64,000 bases of DNA from Theristus sp. LFF4_11. Its lineage: Eukaryota; Nematoda; Chromadorea; Monhysterida; Xyalidae. Of the stretch, positions 52,501-63,316 are shown one piece after another. The notes beneath the pieces were generated by a model, which saw only the letters and a list, made by a program, of their open reading frames with translations, was not told where the DNA came from and did not search any database. How positions within the stretch are numbered: position 1 is the first letter of the stretch; each line of letters begins with the position of its first letter. The translations under genes were made by a program, and so were the position numbers. The stretch lies in assembly GCA_030248135.1 (NCBI GenBank), contig JASANC010001151.1:62001-126000 (forward strand), read 5' to 3'.

Positions 52501-53307
52501 CGATTGCGCAGCCGGGACGCTGCTGACGGCGCACGGACGTGCCGGCGGCACGGGAACTGCTGTTGCTGCTGACGCAACGCTGGAGACGTTGCACGAAACG
52601 GGTGCCGTTCGCGCAGTGCCGTTGCTCCCACTCGCCGATGCCGTTCCACGACTTTCTGAAATGCATAGACGTCATCCACAAGCATCATCGTAAGCTCAGT
52701 CATCATCTCACAGGAGTTTGCAGCTGTCGAGTTTTTGGAACCGGTGGCGCGAAAGTGCAAATTCAAAAAAAAACTCCAAACGTCACACCTTATTTGTGAA
52801 AATCAACACAACACATGTCGCTATTGAGCGATGGGTTGAATGTTGCAGCACGTTGTTCAAGCATGTGCATGTCTAGTCATTTAGCAAATCCTATGACATC
52901 AAATCAACAAATCCTCAGCAAATTTGTCTTAATTGAAATAAATCCCCTTCTGAATGATCATGTTATAAATTATAGTTACTCCTTAGGTCGACACTGCCAG
53001 TATGCTGTGTCATCACCGTCCACTGGGTCAAAGTATTGACGGGGATCGCAGACACCGACGTGCTTTTTCGTTTCATCAGAAGAATTGTCTGCGGACGTTG
53101 GTTCACTGTTGAGGTCAACTGCTCGTTTGCATTGCACCACAGCTGTTACTGCATTCGATATTGACAATTTTGAAATGAATTTTAAAACATTTATTATTTT
53201 GATAACGAATAAACATTTATTAAAAAAATTGAATTTTATATAATAAATTGATTAAATGTTTACTCACCAGACAGTATTATTGAGAAAATAATTGCAGAAT
53301 TGACCAT
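46529..53307 (-). CDS. Secreted lustrin/EB-module cysteine-rich multidomain protein
   Basis: This is probably an extracellular or cuticle-associated protein; its molecular role is unknown. Sixteen minus-strand exons give 902 residues: 53268-53307 (signal MVNSAIIFSIILS), 52980-53142, 52423-52655, 52214-52331, 51839-51930, 51630-51764, 51114-51367, 50534-50804, 49960-50112, 49289-49489, 48830-49018, 48295-48429, 48090-48194, 47472-47663, 46742-47059 and 46529-46638. The N-terminus has chitin-binding-like cysteine blocks: VCDPRQYFDPVDGDDTAYW, SCNWQTSLLAADPFSNAYF and TPCAPGTVFDVHAQIC. Repeated CPxG...C...CPxxxxCxxxxCC modules follow, for example CPLGFACINEMCCPTATC and CPVGFECLNGGCC. An EB-like module (CVAGYCICVG) and a final CNSDADCTPDMTCIDNQC end it. 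Exons 9-15 are bounded by phase 1 introns. Exon 12 lacks an AG acceptor (reads TTTTTTTG-GC). Several introns contain MITEs. Confidence 0.85.
47155..47391. mobile_element. MITE family D in lustrin/EB intron 14, flanked by a 40-base duplication
   Basis: The AAACGTGTCCCACTG end and the GACACGTTTGAATAAATCC end match the family. The sequence AATCAGCCAACATGAAACAT and about 20 further bases occur on both sides (near 47113-47153 and 47393-47433). Confidence 0.75.
48446..48708. mobile_element. MITE family C, complete, in lustrin/EB intron 11
   Basis: It begins CAGTATGGCCAAATAA and ends TTTACTCGGCCATTCCG, with TA on each side (48444-48445 and 48709-48710). A roughly 31-base unit (ATCTTGTATTATTTCGGTCG) is duplicated just to the right at about 48713 and 48769. 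Confidence 0.8.
49711..49936. mobile_element. MITE family D in lustrin/EB intron 9
   Basis: It runs from TATTGTGGATTTATTCAAAC to GACACGTTTAAAAAAATAGG, in the opposite orientation to the copy at 47155-47391, and lies between exons 9 and 10. Confidence 0.75.
50335..50408. repeat. Tandem repeat, 21-base unit
   Basis: GCATATTTGGCCACAAGAAG is repeated three times, with a fourth degenerate copy. It lies in an intron of the lustrin/EB gene. Confidence 0.85.
51455..51626. mobile_element. MITE family C abutting an exon donor
   Basis: TA flanks the element at 51453-51454 and 51627-51628. Its right end TTTACTCGGCCATTCCG lies immediately next to the 5' splice site of lustrin/EB exon 6, whose GT occupies 51629-51628 on the minus strand. 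Confidence 0.75.
52016..52200. mobile_element. PIF/Harbinger-type MITE with TCA target duplication
   Basis: It has the right end CAATTGCTAAACGCGCCT and a diverged left end AGGCGGAAACACCATTTAG, with TCA at 52013-52015 and 52201-52203. The interior CGTTCTAAATCCCGTGCGCA matches the large element at 5006-6349. It fills most of a lustrin/EB intron. Confidence 0.75.
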
Positions 53308-54844
53308 ATTGGGTTAGGTGAAAAATTGCCAGCAGGCCGCAATATTTCTACGGTAGAATGGTCGAATGCCGATGACACGCCAACGTGATCCAACACGAAA
53401 ACAGTGGGCGGAAGTAACTGCAGTTACGGTATAATTTGAGAAAAAATGTTACTGTTTAGGAATATGAAAGCAGACAACAGGCTGCATGACTCACCAAACT
53501 TTAACATCTCGGTTAGAGCGTCTTCAAAAAAAATTAGTCCATGGTGCTTTCAGAAAATAAAATTGATGGCGAAAATAAGCAACGTAAATTTGTTTGAATT
53601 TTCCACGCTCAATTCAAAATCGTCGTGCGGATGATATTCTATCGAGTAAAAGATTCTCCATTGTTACCATCAGATGATCATGATTTCACTGAGGCCGTAT
53701 GGTCGCCGACAACAACAGCGGACTGCTGTATCCGTGTGCTTTTGTGTGCCACGGTCGAATTGAGTGTGGAGTGTTGCACACAGCAACCACCGTCGAGTGC
53801 AGAATGCAAATCATACATTCACTGAGCATGCTCGTCTCTGAATGAATTGATTTCTTTTGCGTTTGGCAGAAACTTGCCGTGGTGCTGTCAGAAAAGTAAC
53901 AATGAACGCGCGTACACGTGCGAAGTGTTTGAATACTGAAACTTGTGAAAAAGTGGCAACCAGACAAGGCTGGTCACACGCCAAGAGCTCTTCAATCTCA
54001 ATGGACTCCCATATTCAATACAGACTAGTGTAGTATTTGACTCTTTCTGCTCAGTTTTTTTCCTTCGTTTTCATTATTCACCAATCACTGAAATCAATGT
54101 CGGTCTGTCTGTCAGTCACTCGTTGAAAAAGCAAAGAGTTGAAACAACCGCAATTACGAAACGAAACAAAATTATAAAAAATGCCTAAAAATCCATTATA
54201 TCTGCGACAGAATTTTAATCATCGATGAGTTTGTTTTTGAACCAGTGCAAGACGATAATTCGTAAGAGGCTAGATGGTGTTTGATGCGCATATAAAGTGA
54301 CTGCAACTGCAGCCATGAGGTGTTTGTTTGTGCCCGTGGCGTTTCTACCACCATTTGCGCAGATTACCAGCAGACAGACACAGCTACAGCTAATACAGCC
54401 TGCTTTTCAGCTGTAAGAATACGTGATGGCTGCTTCTACCAGCGAGAATTGGGTCACGCGTTTTATAGTGAGTTTCTCAGCAACGAGCAAACATGCAACC
54501 GGTTCTTTGCAAAAAGTTTTTGGATGAACACGACTGGATTTTGAAATCGAGGCTAAAACAAACATTTCAACTTCGGCAGTTTTCTTGTTCCGTCTCTCGA
54601 AGTCCCATACTTTGAAAATTCTAATGTGGGGGTAAAAAATAAAACACGTGATTGGATACATGTAGTCATGGTATTATTTTTCATGTCCTTGTTCGTATGT
54701 TCCGTTTTTATTTCAAAACTTACAATTGTATGCCGACTTTGTGTCGTAACATATAATAAGGACAATAAAACGACATTGTGTCGTAACATAAAACTGCATG
54801 AGTACTCGCCGTATGCCCCCGCAAAAAAAACTTGTTTTTCATTG

Positions 54845-55045
54845 TCACCATCGTGGCCTGGTGGTGGCGCGTTAGACTGTTGTCTGGGCGTTCGGGGGAT
54901 CGAGCCCCGCCGAAGGCTGTATAAGCACTTAATGACAGAGAAAAACTCGATGGGCGCCCTATTCGACGGCGTTCTGCACGCTTCTCTGGGTTAGCCCTGG
55001 CTGAAAAAAACATCGCCTAAATAAAAATTCCAACAAAAAAAAAAC
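54845..55045 (+). mobile_element. tRNA-derived SINE, family 1
   Basis: TCGTGGCCTGGTGGTGGCGC (box A region) and GGGGATCGAGCCCCGCCG (box B region) are followed by the same body as at 38443-38646 and an A-rich tail. Confidence 0.8.
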
Positions 55046-55839
55046 AAAACAAAACCGCATAAAGACGAACTTTAAACAGCATGAAAACGCGCTGGTGCTG
55101 CACATATGGGCATACTTGTTTAGTCCGGAAGGTTGGGGCTTGGGGGGCGATGGGGGGTAAGTAACTGGAGCGGGGGCCAAATGGTATTTTGCCTAAAGTT
55201 TTGCGGAATTTACAGAACATTTGAGCGAAAAAATTTCTGTGCATATGAGGGTATCGACTGCCAATTTCAAAAAAGAATCAGTGTTAGTTACTACGATGCT
55301 GATCAGTGATCACATTCACAACAGCGCACGTATTTGTTTGATGTTTACACAACAAAAACGCCACGATTCTTATTTTTTTGGACGTTGAGAAACGGAAGAG
55401 GACAAAGCAAAGCTCGAATTTTAAACATACAATGTCAACGATGATTGGTACACAGCAGAGAGAACGTGGCCCAATCAGCAACCACCACACACCAGCAGTG
55501 ACCAGCTGCCCGCTCGCATCGCAGTTCGCACGTGCAATGCGCAAATGGAAATTAAAAAAGCAAATTATTTTCAGTCGGGTTATTCGATTTGTATGCATAC
55601 TTAAAAGTGATTTTTTGATTTCTGATCAGAGTTTGCAATCAGGTTGCTTGCAATGAGTCGTTGTAGGTTCCTAATCCTAAACCTAATCCAAAGCCAAGCC
55701 TTTTTGATAAGGTGAAAATGATCAATTTTGTTTTTGCATTTTTTTCTTTCCTGTGTTAAAGGGCAGGGGCCACCGCCGGCCCGCCACTGCACATGCACCT
55801 GTTTTAATAATGATTCTTGAATGAATGTGGATGTGGTTG

Positions 55840-55990
55840 GTCGGGTAGGGTAGGGCCTGGAAGCGGGGGGGGGGGGGGCGGGGGCGTGTGGACGTGTGGT
55901 GGGTCGGTGGGTGGGTGGCGTGGCGTGGTGGGTGTTGGGTTGTTTGAGTTTTTGTTTTTTTTATTTTTTTGGGGTGTTTCTGTTGCTGGC
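55840..55990 (+). repeat. G-rich tract with a G homopolymer
   Basis: It holds a run of about 15 G near 55866 and many GGGT, GGTGG and GGGTGG blocks. It could form G-quadruplexes on the plus strand. The glycine/tryptophan-rich frame here is composition-driven. Confidence 0.6.
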
Positions 55991-56277
55991 TTGAAGAAAC
56001 GCGGTTTTCACTTTTAAGGATTTTGTCAGCGTTCTTTCCACTTTTGTACGGATCATTTTTACGGCGTCAACAAACAACAACGGCAAGGAAATTAGCGGGT
56101 GACATAACGCAAACGACACGAGAAGAATATTGTCGCAAGCGCCAACTGAACGAACAGCGCAGTGGTTTCAATTCAACTGGCTGAAAATCTGGAGAATAAT
56201 CAATCCAGTCTCAATCGCGAGCGAACTTGCCCCGCACGCCCTGGGCCACGCTTCCATCCTTAATCGCACACTCGAGA

Positions 56278-56600
56278 TGGAGTTTTCAGGTCGAAACAGT
56301 CGTGCTGCGGCGGCAGAATCACACGAGCAGCAGCAGACTCACTCCCGATTTCAGTGTTATCGTGGCCACTTCGCAAAGTCTCAATCACAACAACAACAAC
56401 ATCAGGCAAAAACGCGCTCAAAATCGTCCGATCACGGCCACTACAAGATTAGCATGACCCCTCGCCGTTTCAACGACCAGCAGCAGCGGCGTGCGATGCC
56501 GCAAAGTTTGTGCAACAATAATAAGCGATTGGCAGCTGGCAGCGATCCCAATGGTACTGTCACTCTCGCAGACCTGTGCAGTCGAACTCTGAATTGCAGG
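56278..56600 (+). other. Possible 5' coding exon of CPEB, low confidence
   Basis: From the ATG at 56278 the frame begins MEFSGRNSRAAAAESHEQQQ and later reads KSQSQQQQHQAKTRSKSSD and LAAGSDPNGTVTLADLC. Its glutamine, asparagine and serine richness resembles the N-terminus of CPEB2-4 proteins. It lies about 600 bases upstream of the first secure CPEB exon on the same strand. No donor fits unambiguously; AATG-GTACTG is one option. A MITE family A fragment begins just after it (about 56598). Confidence 0.35.
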
Positions 56601-56864
56601 CAATCCGCTGATTGGTCGGTGATGGTGTGATCATGTGAAGCATGCTTCTGTAGTGCACGCACTGCAGTGCATTCAGTTCGATCGACTGTAAAATCGTTTC
56701 TTTTTGCGAATTTTCAATGTGATTTTGTCGCTGAAAACTGAACTGTGTTCCATTCGGTCTCCGTGAAACGTCGTTGTCACACAAAAATATGGGTTTAGTG
56801 TGGCAAGGCAATCACTTTCATATGTTCAATAAATTAGTCCCAAGAATAAGTTTGTCGCGTCTGT

Positions 56865-57094
56865 AGCGCAGGTGTAGGACTTTCGTCTACCGTTGTCTGG
56901 GTGGAAAGTTCGAACCCCGCTGCGGACAAGACACACAGTGACACAAACTAAAGTGACCAATATCTAATGGTCAACACTCTCTCCAGAGCCGACGGTAAAT
57001 TAGGCTCGGGGCAGTATTGCCTGCTTCCGCCGGATTTGGTACCTTATGGTTTCCGGAACCGGCGCGCGAACAAATAAATAAATAAAAAAAACTC
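56865..57094 (+). mobile_element. tRNA-derived SINE, family 2
   Basis: A box A-like TAGCGCAGGTGTAGG and a box B GTTCGAACCCC at 56908-56918 are followed by a non-tRNA body ending in an (AAATA)-type tail. The head and body differ from family 1. Confidence 0.75.
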
Positions 57095-57195
57095 GAAAAG
57101 AACCTGCAGTTACTTTGTTTTTATTTATTCATTGCAAAATTGCAACAACGTCGACCGGTTGGTTTTGGTTCACAAACAGTGCACTGGTTTTGCAG

Positions 57196-60100
57196 AAGTG
57201 CAGCAGCAAACGATGGGCGATCGAATGACGTACGCACAGGCAGTGCACCACGCACAACAACAACAACAGCAGGCGTACGTGCACGAGCAACAGCAGCATA
57301 ACAACAGCGAGCAAGTGCACGGCTCGCCAACACAACACCAGCAGAACACTCACCACGAGCAACAACAACCACATGCGCATGCGCACGGACACGGTCTGTC
57401 GAACGGACACCTCCACCGGGGGGGGGGGGCATGTTTATTCATCATCCATCCTTCAGCAGTGTTTCCATCTCATCACCCCCCACCCACCCACCAACCAATT
57501 CGTGATTCTGTTTTAGAACGCAGCCGTCACCGCACGCACTTGCTGCTCACAATCAATCAGCGAGCATTCTGCAAATCGGCTGTGGTCAGTTTTATAAAAG
57601 TGAGTAGTGTCTGAAAAAGAAAAGTGAGGAGTTTTACTCAAGGGTGTTCCGAAAGTTAGACCATAACGAATTCCGGTTGAAGAATTGAATCTAAAGCTTC
57701 TTTTTTTTGACTGGGGCTTAATATTGTTTTGATATTTTTGCCAAAATCAGCACCGAGTTATTTTATTCTGCTGGTTCACCTGAATAAATTTATTCAAAAA
57801 TTGTCAAGGTTTAACTTTTGTAGCACCCTGGAGTAAAACTCCTCACTTTTCAGACACTACTCACTTTTATAAAACTGACCACTGGGTGCAATACGACACG
57901 TGGTGTTTGTATCGCACTTCCAACATGTTTCAAGGGAACCGGAATGTCTCTGTGAGCAGGCCAACAACAACAACAACAGCAAGTGCTGCCAGTGCAACAG
58001 CAACAGTGCACGTTTGCACCGGAGCAGATGCTGGCCAACTACGGCACACTGGCGAGTGCGTCTGCGTTCGCGTCCACGCACAGCATGCTGCTGCAGCCGC
58101 AGAATGCGCTCTGGAATGCCAATGGTCTCTGGTCGACCAATCTTGCTAATAGCAATGCACATTCATTTGTGTTATTGACGGTCACTATTGTTGACAGGCA
58201 TGTTGATCCAGCAACAGCCGCTGACACACGAACAGGCACTTGGCATGGCGGCGGTCGCCACTTATGCGCCGAATGGTCAGTTCTTTTTTGTTGCCAGTTA
58301 TGTGGCGAATGGTCAGTTTTTGTTGCCCGTGACGTGACAACCAACAACGGTCTGCCGTAATCCGTTGTTTCCATCAGTGTCGAGTCACAACAACAACATG
58401 GGCGACTCAAACAACAACACGCTGCTGCCAGCACAGACGTTCATGGGCACGAGCACGATGCCTGCTGCCAGCTGCCTCTATTCTACTTCGATGGTGCGCT
58501 AACTCGCTGCACTTGTGTCTGCCACGTATTATGTTTTCGTGCGAAGGAGGCGGAGTATTGTTGAATGATGTGTGGAAAAGCCGCACAGCTAAAAAAGCTG
58601 TTTCGCGCCCAAACGTAGTTCGAATAGGTAATAAAATAAACTACAGGGTGTCCCAGAAAAAACAACAAAAGTAAATGGCTCGTGCGGCCGACTGGTTACA
58701 GGTGAAGCCATAAAATTTGAAACGCTTTTAGAAGAACTAAGGTGCACATTTTTTGTGTTCAATTTTTATCTCGAAATTTTACTTTTTAATAATACTAGCC
58801 AATTGACCCGAGCGTATGTGGCTTAATCAATGCCAAGCCTTTTTGGTGAAGTGGCATTGACTTAGAAAGAAAAAAAAACAGTAACGTTTATTGAATAATA
58901 ACTCTGAAAAAAATTTACCTTGTGCTGCCGTGAAGTCGCTTACAATACAATATTTTTAATGTATTTAAATAACTAAAAAATGCGAAGTTTGTGATTTTGC
59001 TATTTTTACCCGTTTACCCTAACCGAAGGCAAGCCTTTTTGTAAGTGAAGTAAAATTGAATAAAAAATATAAAAACTAACTTTTTTCATTTACCCGTTTT
59101 AAAAAGCTAATGCTTTTTTACCCGTTTACCTAAGCCAAGCCTTTTTTGTAAAGTGAAAATGCGAAGTTTATGACTTTGCTATTTTTCCCCGTTAACCCTA
59201 AGTCAAGCCTTTTTATATGTGAAGTAAGATTGAATAAAAACATAAAAATTAACGTTTTTTTCAATTACCCGTTTTAAAAAGCTAATGCTTCTTTTACCCG
59301 TTTACCTAAGCCAAGCCTTTTTTGCAAAGTGAAAATGCGAAGTTTATGATTTTGCTATTATACCCGTTCACCCTAACCTAAGTCAAGCCTTTTTGTAAGT
59401 TAAGTAAGATTGAATAAAAAACATAAAAATAAACGTTTTTTTCATTAAAAAATACCCGTTTTAAAAAGCTAATGCTTCTTTTACCCGGTTACCCTAACAT
59501 AAGCCAAGCCTTTTTTCTAAAGTGAAAATGAATAGAAGAAACAAAAAAGTGACGTTTATAATTTCGTTTTGCAGTCATTGCTTCTTTTTACCCGTTTACC
59601 CCAACATGACCCAAAGATTTTGCAAAGTGAAAATGAATGATAAATACCATTTCGACCCAATTAAAAGACTAACTTTTTTCAGAGACGGTTTTGTTACATC
59701 TTTCGCAGTCGCTCGTCAAGTTTTGAGCAGCAACAATTGCGAGTTGCCCATCGTGCGTTACGTTGAAATTATCGCTCTTAACCATGGAGTATCAATTTGA
59801 AAATGAAACATGGAGTATCAATTTCAATGAAATTTACTTGTTTTGAGTCCAAAGTGCAACTTGCGATGCCGATGTCGATGTGCCTTTTGCAACCCGATTT
59901 TTAAAAACAAAAAAGTTAAATTTTTTTTCAAAGACGGTTTTGTTACATCTTTCCCAGTCGATCATCAAGTTTTGATCAGCCACGCTTCCATTTGCCTATG
60001 CTGCGCTGAACTGTCTCTGTTGACCAAAGAGTATCATGATGACTCCAGCTATGAAGAGGGACGTCGGCGTTTTGAGAAAACAATCTCAACTGGCCTTGGC

Positions 60101-63100
60101 ATTAATAAAAAATAGGTTAAGGAAATTGAGATGGAGTTTTCTTAAGTAGCAAAAAAGGGCGCCAATTCAAATTGCAAAAAAGTGCCACACACACACACAC
60201 GCACAGACACTTTGTAAATTTAATAATATTTCAGCAGAAATACGTAAAAACTCAAAAATCACCTAAATTCAGTTTTTTGACTTGGGATAAACATCATTGT
60301 CGTCATGGAGATTCTCATCTGGCAATAGCACAAGTTCACTGTCAGCTTCTTCTTTACTGATGTCATCATGTGCGTTCTCTCGGCCGTTCAATTTAATTTT
60401 TTTCGGCTGCGCAATGTGTGTTCCATTGTTCTCAATGAACGACGACATTCGATGTTTGAAACTGATGATCACTTTCTGGTGCAGCGCCCGATCATCGTTG
60501 ATTTCTTGCATACCGTTGCAATGGTGGGCGCCGTGTGCGGTACACAATATCCGTCAGAGGCACCCGCCCAAACCCAAAAGTCAAAAGGCTTCCGGTCCGG
60601 ATTCTTCTCGGGGCATTCAATTCTGCCCCTGCGGCCGATCCAGTGGTCACCGAATGACGCCGACAGCCACTCGCGCACTTGTTTGAATTTCCTCTCAACT
60701 TATGGGTTTAGGGGCACCTGAAGGAAATTGTGTACCGTTCGGCGATCACCAGCGTCGACGCTTTGAAGAGCAACATTCGCAGCGGTGTGCAAGGAATCAA
60801 CGATGATCGGGCGCTGCACCAGAAAGTGCTCATCAGTTTTAAACATCGAATGTCGGCAAACATTGAGAACAATGGAAAACACGTTGAGCAGCCGAGAAAA
60901 ACTAAATGAACGGCCGAGAGAATGCACATGATGACATTAGTGAAGAAGCTGACGATGAACTTGTGCCATTGCCAGATGAGAATCTCGATGAAGACAATAA
61001 TGTTTATCCTGAGTCATGAAGCTGAATTTAGGTGATTTTTGAGTTTTTACGTATTTCTGCTAAAATATTATTCAAAAAATGGAATTTCGGGATAAAAATT
61101 GAACACAAAAAAATGTGCATCTTAGTTCTAAAAGTGTTTCAAATTTCACGACTTCGCCTGCCTGTAACCAGTCGGCCGCACGAGCCATTTACTTTTGTTA
61201 TTTTGCTTTGCTTATTAAGTTTTGCTGATTTCAAATTGCCGCACTGCCATGAAACATTTTCTCTAGCTGTGCGTGCAAACGCATATTGGGACACGTTTAA
61301 TAAGAAAGATAATACCAATAACAACGTGCAAGCACTGTTTCTAGCGGTTTCGCCTGGTAAGCGTATACCGCGGGCCCCCAGGCTCGTCAGTACGACAAGG
61401 CCCGGGCTGCACAGCCCAATCAAACATGATGACCAGCTCAGACGGATGTTATGTCTGGCTGAAACATCAGCGAAACAGTGGATCACACAAGACAAATGTA
61501 TTGTTTTCGTTTCCATTTTGCACCCTGCAGCAAACGACGCAGTTGCAGACTGGTGGTGTGCCTGCACAAACACAACAACAACAACAGCAGACAGCTGCAC
61601 AGACGAACACAACAGCAGCAGCGCCAGCGGGTGGCAGCAACGAGTTTGTTTACTGGCATTACAATCCGTCGTCTGAGGTGTTCTCGCGCAAAGTGTTCGT
61701 TGGTGGCCTGCCGATTGACATCACTGAACGTTCGTTCGTTTGTGTTTCTGCCGCTTTCCATTGCATGTCACGGTCGTGAACTCTAAATTTCTAGCAATCA
61801 GCTGATTGGTTTATGAACACGTGCTTTCTGTGCACTGCTGACCAGAATTAGGGGAAAAATCCGGATTTTTTGAATTGAAAAAACAAAATTTAAACTTTCA
61901 ATACAAGTTAGGTTCGTTCGAAGCGTCTCGTCGAGCTGAGTTCAGCTAGACCATTTTCAGAACGATCCGGAGAACTATAAGAGTGAAAATTGTGCTTTAT
62001 TGAAATTTTGTCCATGTCACAGAGGGAAAGTTGCATTTTCAACAGTAAAACAGGACAATTTTTTACGTGTACTTGAATATTAAACCGTTCTTAGTTGTTC
62101 CTGTTTGGAAAATTACCAAAATTTTGCTGTGTTCAAAAATGCCTGTTTGCTGTGTAGTTAAGTCGGCAATCCCTGTCGACCCGGTCCCCCCAAGACACTT
62201 TCAGGTTCAACCAGCTATGCTATCTGCCACGTGGCGAGAGCCCGCTCTTCAAAACATCGTATTGAAAACACGTAGCAGATTTCGCGATCACGTTGTTAAA
62301 TTTGAAAAAAAAATCCGAATTCAAAAAACGAACAAATAGTTTTTCAAACACCTATTGTGGATTTATTCAAACGTGTCCGGACTAACGTGACGTCATTTTA
62401 TTTAAAAACGCCCGTTTGTCAAAGTACAGGCACTAAAATTTCAGTTTGGTGTGACTGATTCGACATTCACCATTTGTTTACGGGAAGAAATCGGCTAAAC
62501 GGATAGTCTGGTTTGCTGTGAACGGCAAGCGCATGTTTTGTGGCACATGACGTCATTTCAGTGGGACACGTTTAAAAAAATAGGCCATACTAACCCAACT
62601 GCAGACTCCACGCCGTTATTGCACACTTTTTAGAACAATTTGGAAACAAACACTCGAATGTTTGTCGCAATGTGTGATTGTTTGTTTGCAAGTTTCAGAG
62701 AATCTGTACGAGGCGTTTCGTCATTTCGGCCCGCTGACGGTCGACTGGCCGCACAAAAACGCCGAGAAGAGCTATCACCCACCGAAAGGTCGTTTCGAGT
62801 CTTTTTTCCTGTTTCTCTGTTTCACCTGCAACCATGAACGTGTCTCTCAGTGTTGCAGGCTACGTGTTCTTGATATTCGAGGCCGAGGAGTCCGTGCGTA
62901 AGCTGGTGTCCGCGTGCACCACAGAGGGCGACAAATTGTTCATGAAAATGTCAAGTCCAACGATGAAGGATAAAACCGTTCGTTTTGCTGTTGAACACGA
63001 CGACACACTGTTTTGCATATTTTGGTTGAGAGACTGCCTCTCAGTTTCACTTTTTTTGGGTGACTGCCCATCATTTGTGTTCGTTTCCAGCGTGCCATGA

Positions 63101-63316
63101 AACAAAGGCATCAAGGAATTGCAGTGCAGTAGCAAACAAGCCGCGACAGTTCTTCTGATATTATCAATTTTTGTAAGTTCTGTTTTTGTGAACGTTTCCA
63201 GGTGCAGGTGCGTCCGTGGCGTCTGGCCGATGCCGACTTTGTGGTTGATGCGGCGTTGCCAATGGACCTGCGCAAGGTTGTCTTCGTTGGCGGCGTACCA
63301 CGTCCGCTCAAAGCCG
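57196..63316 (+). CDS. CPEB: CPEB2-4/Orb2-type cytoplasmic polyadenylation element-binding protein, 3' partial
   Basis: CPEB proteins bind U-rich 3' UTR elements and control translation of stored mRNAs. Secure exons are 57196-about 57430 (glutamine/histidine-rich, ATG 57213), 57517-57584, 57960-58124, 58198-58275, 58378-58493, 61531-61729, 62699-62788, 62859-62977 and 63202-63316. The N-terminal half has long Q runs and motifs such as QPSPHALAAHNQSASILQIG and FAPEQMLANYGTLASASAF. RRM1 reads SRKVFVGGLPIDITE, then NLYEAFRHFGPLTVDWPHKN, then GYVFLIFEAEES. RRM2 opens after VQVRPWRLADADFVVD with RKVVFVGGVPRPLKA, the CPEB2-4 pattern. The rest of RRM2 and the ZZ zinc-binding domain are beyond the window. 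The junction between the first two exons is uncertain because of a G12 run at 57418-57429. Intron 58494-61530 is full of repeats. Confidence 0.92.
57585..57882. mobile_element. MITE forming most of a CPEB intron
   Basis: The ends GGTCAGTTTTATAAAAGTG and CACTTTTATAAAACTGACC are perfect inverted repeats. The arms extend through GAGTAGTGTCTGAAAA and GTGAGGAGTTTTACTC on both sides. The element accounts for 298 of the 375 bases of intron 57585-57959, and its terminal GTCAGT is the donor. Confidence 0.85.
58940..59520. repeat. Tandem repeat, about 176-base unit, in CPEB intron
   Basis: Units begin with AAGTGAAAATGCGAAGTTTA-like sequence near 59152 and 59327, with an earlier diverged copy near 58980. 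Each carries two AAGCCTTTTT motifs and TTTTAAAAAGCTAATGCTT. Degenerate continuation reaches about 59650. Confidence 0.75.
60269..60690 (-). pseudogene. Mariner/Tc1-superfamily transposase C-terminal fragment, frame-broken
   Basis: The minus strand reads WIGRRGRIECPEKNPDR then KPFDFWVWAG, resembling the WIGRxGxIxWPxRSPDLxPLDFFLWG block next to the last catalytic Asp of mariner-like transposases. The reading then shifts frame before EINDDRALHQKVIISFKHRM. At least one frameshift and the lack of upstream domains mark it as dead. Confidence 0.65.
60730..61020 (+). pseudogene. Inverted partner of the transposase C-terminal fragment
   Basis: The plus strand carries the same tail in opposite orientation (for example GGAATCAACGATGATCGGGC and AATGAACGGCCGAGAGAATG), making a head-to-head palindrome with 60269-60547. 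Frames are broken. Confidence 0.65.
61345..61465. repeat. Dispersed repeat shared with 30890-31030 (inverted)
   Basis: GTACGACAAGGCCCGGGCTG and AGACGGATGTTATGTCTGGC are reverse complements of sequence in the kinase intron. Confidence 0.65.
62350..62590. mobile_element. MITE family D in CPEB intron
   Basis: It begins TATTGTGGATTTATTCAAAC and ends GACACGTTTAAAAAAATAGG, matching 49711-49936 in the same orientation. It lies between exons 61531-61729 and 62699-62788. Confidence 0.75.

Larger units (their letters stand above)
53308..56129. other. Divergent intergenic region, lustrin/EB and CPEB
   Basis: It lies between the lustrin/EB start (minus) and the CPEB region (plus). It holds a family 1 SINE at 54845-55045 and a G-rich tract at 55840-55990. 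No other exon was recognised. Confidence 0.5.

Noticed and set aside
57213..57614. Unspliced reading of CPEB exon 1 to a stop at 57612
   Set aside because: It reads through the G12 run, a probable intron and into the MITE. The downstream frame QPSPHALAAHNQ is only reached by splicing.
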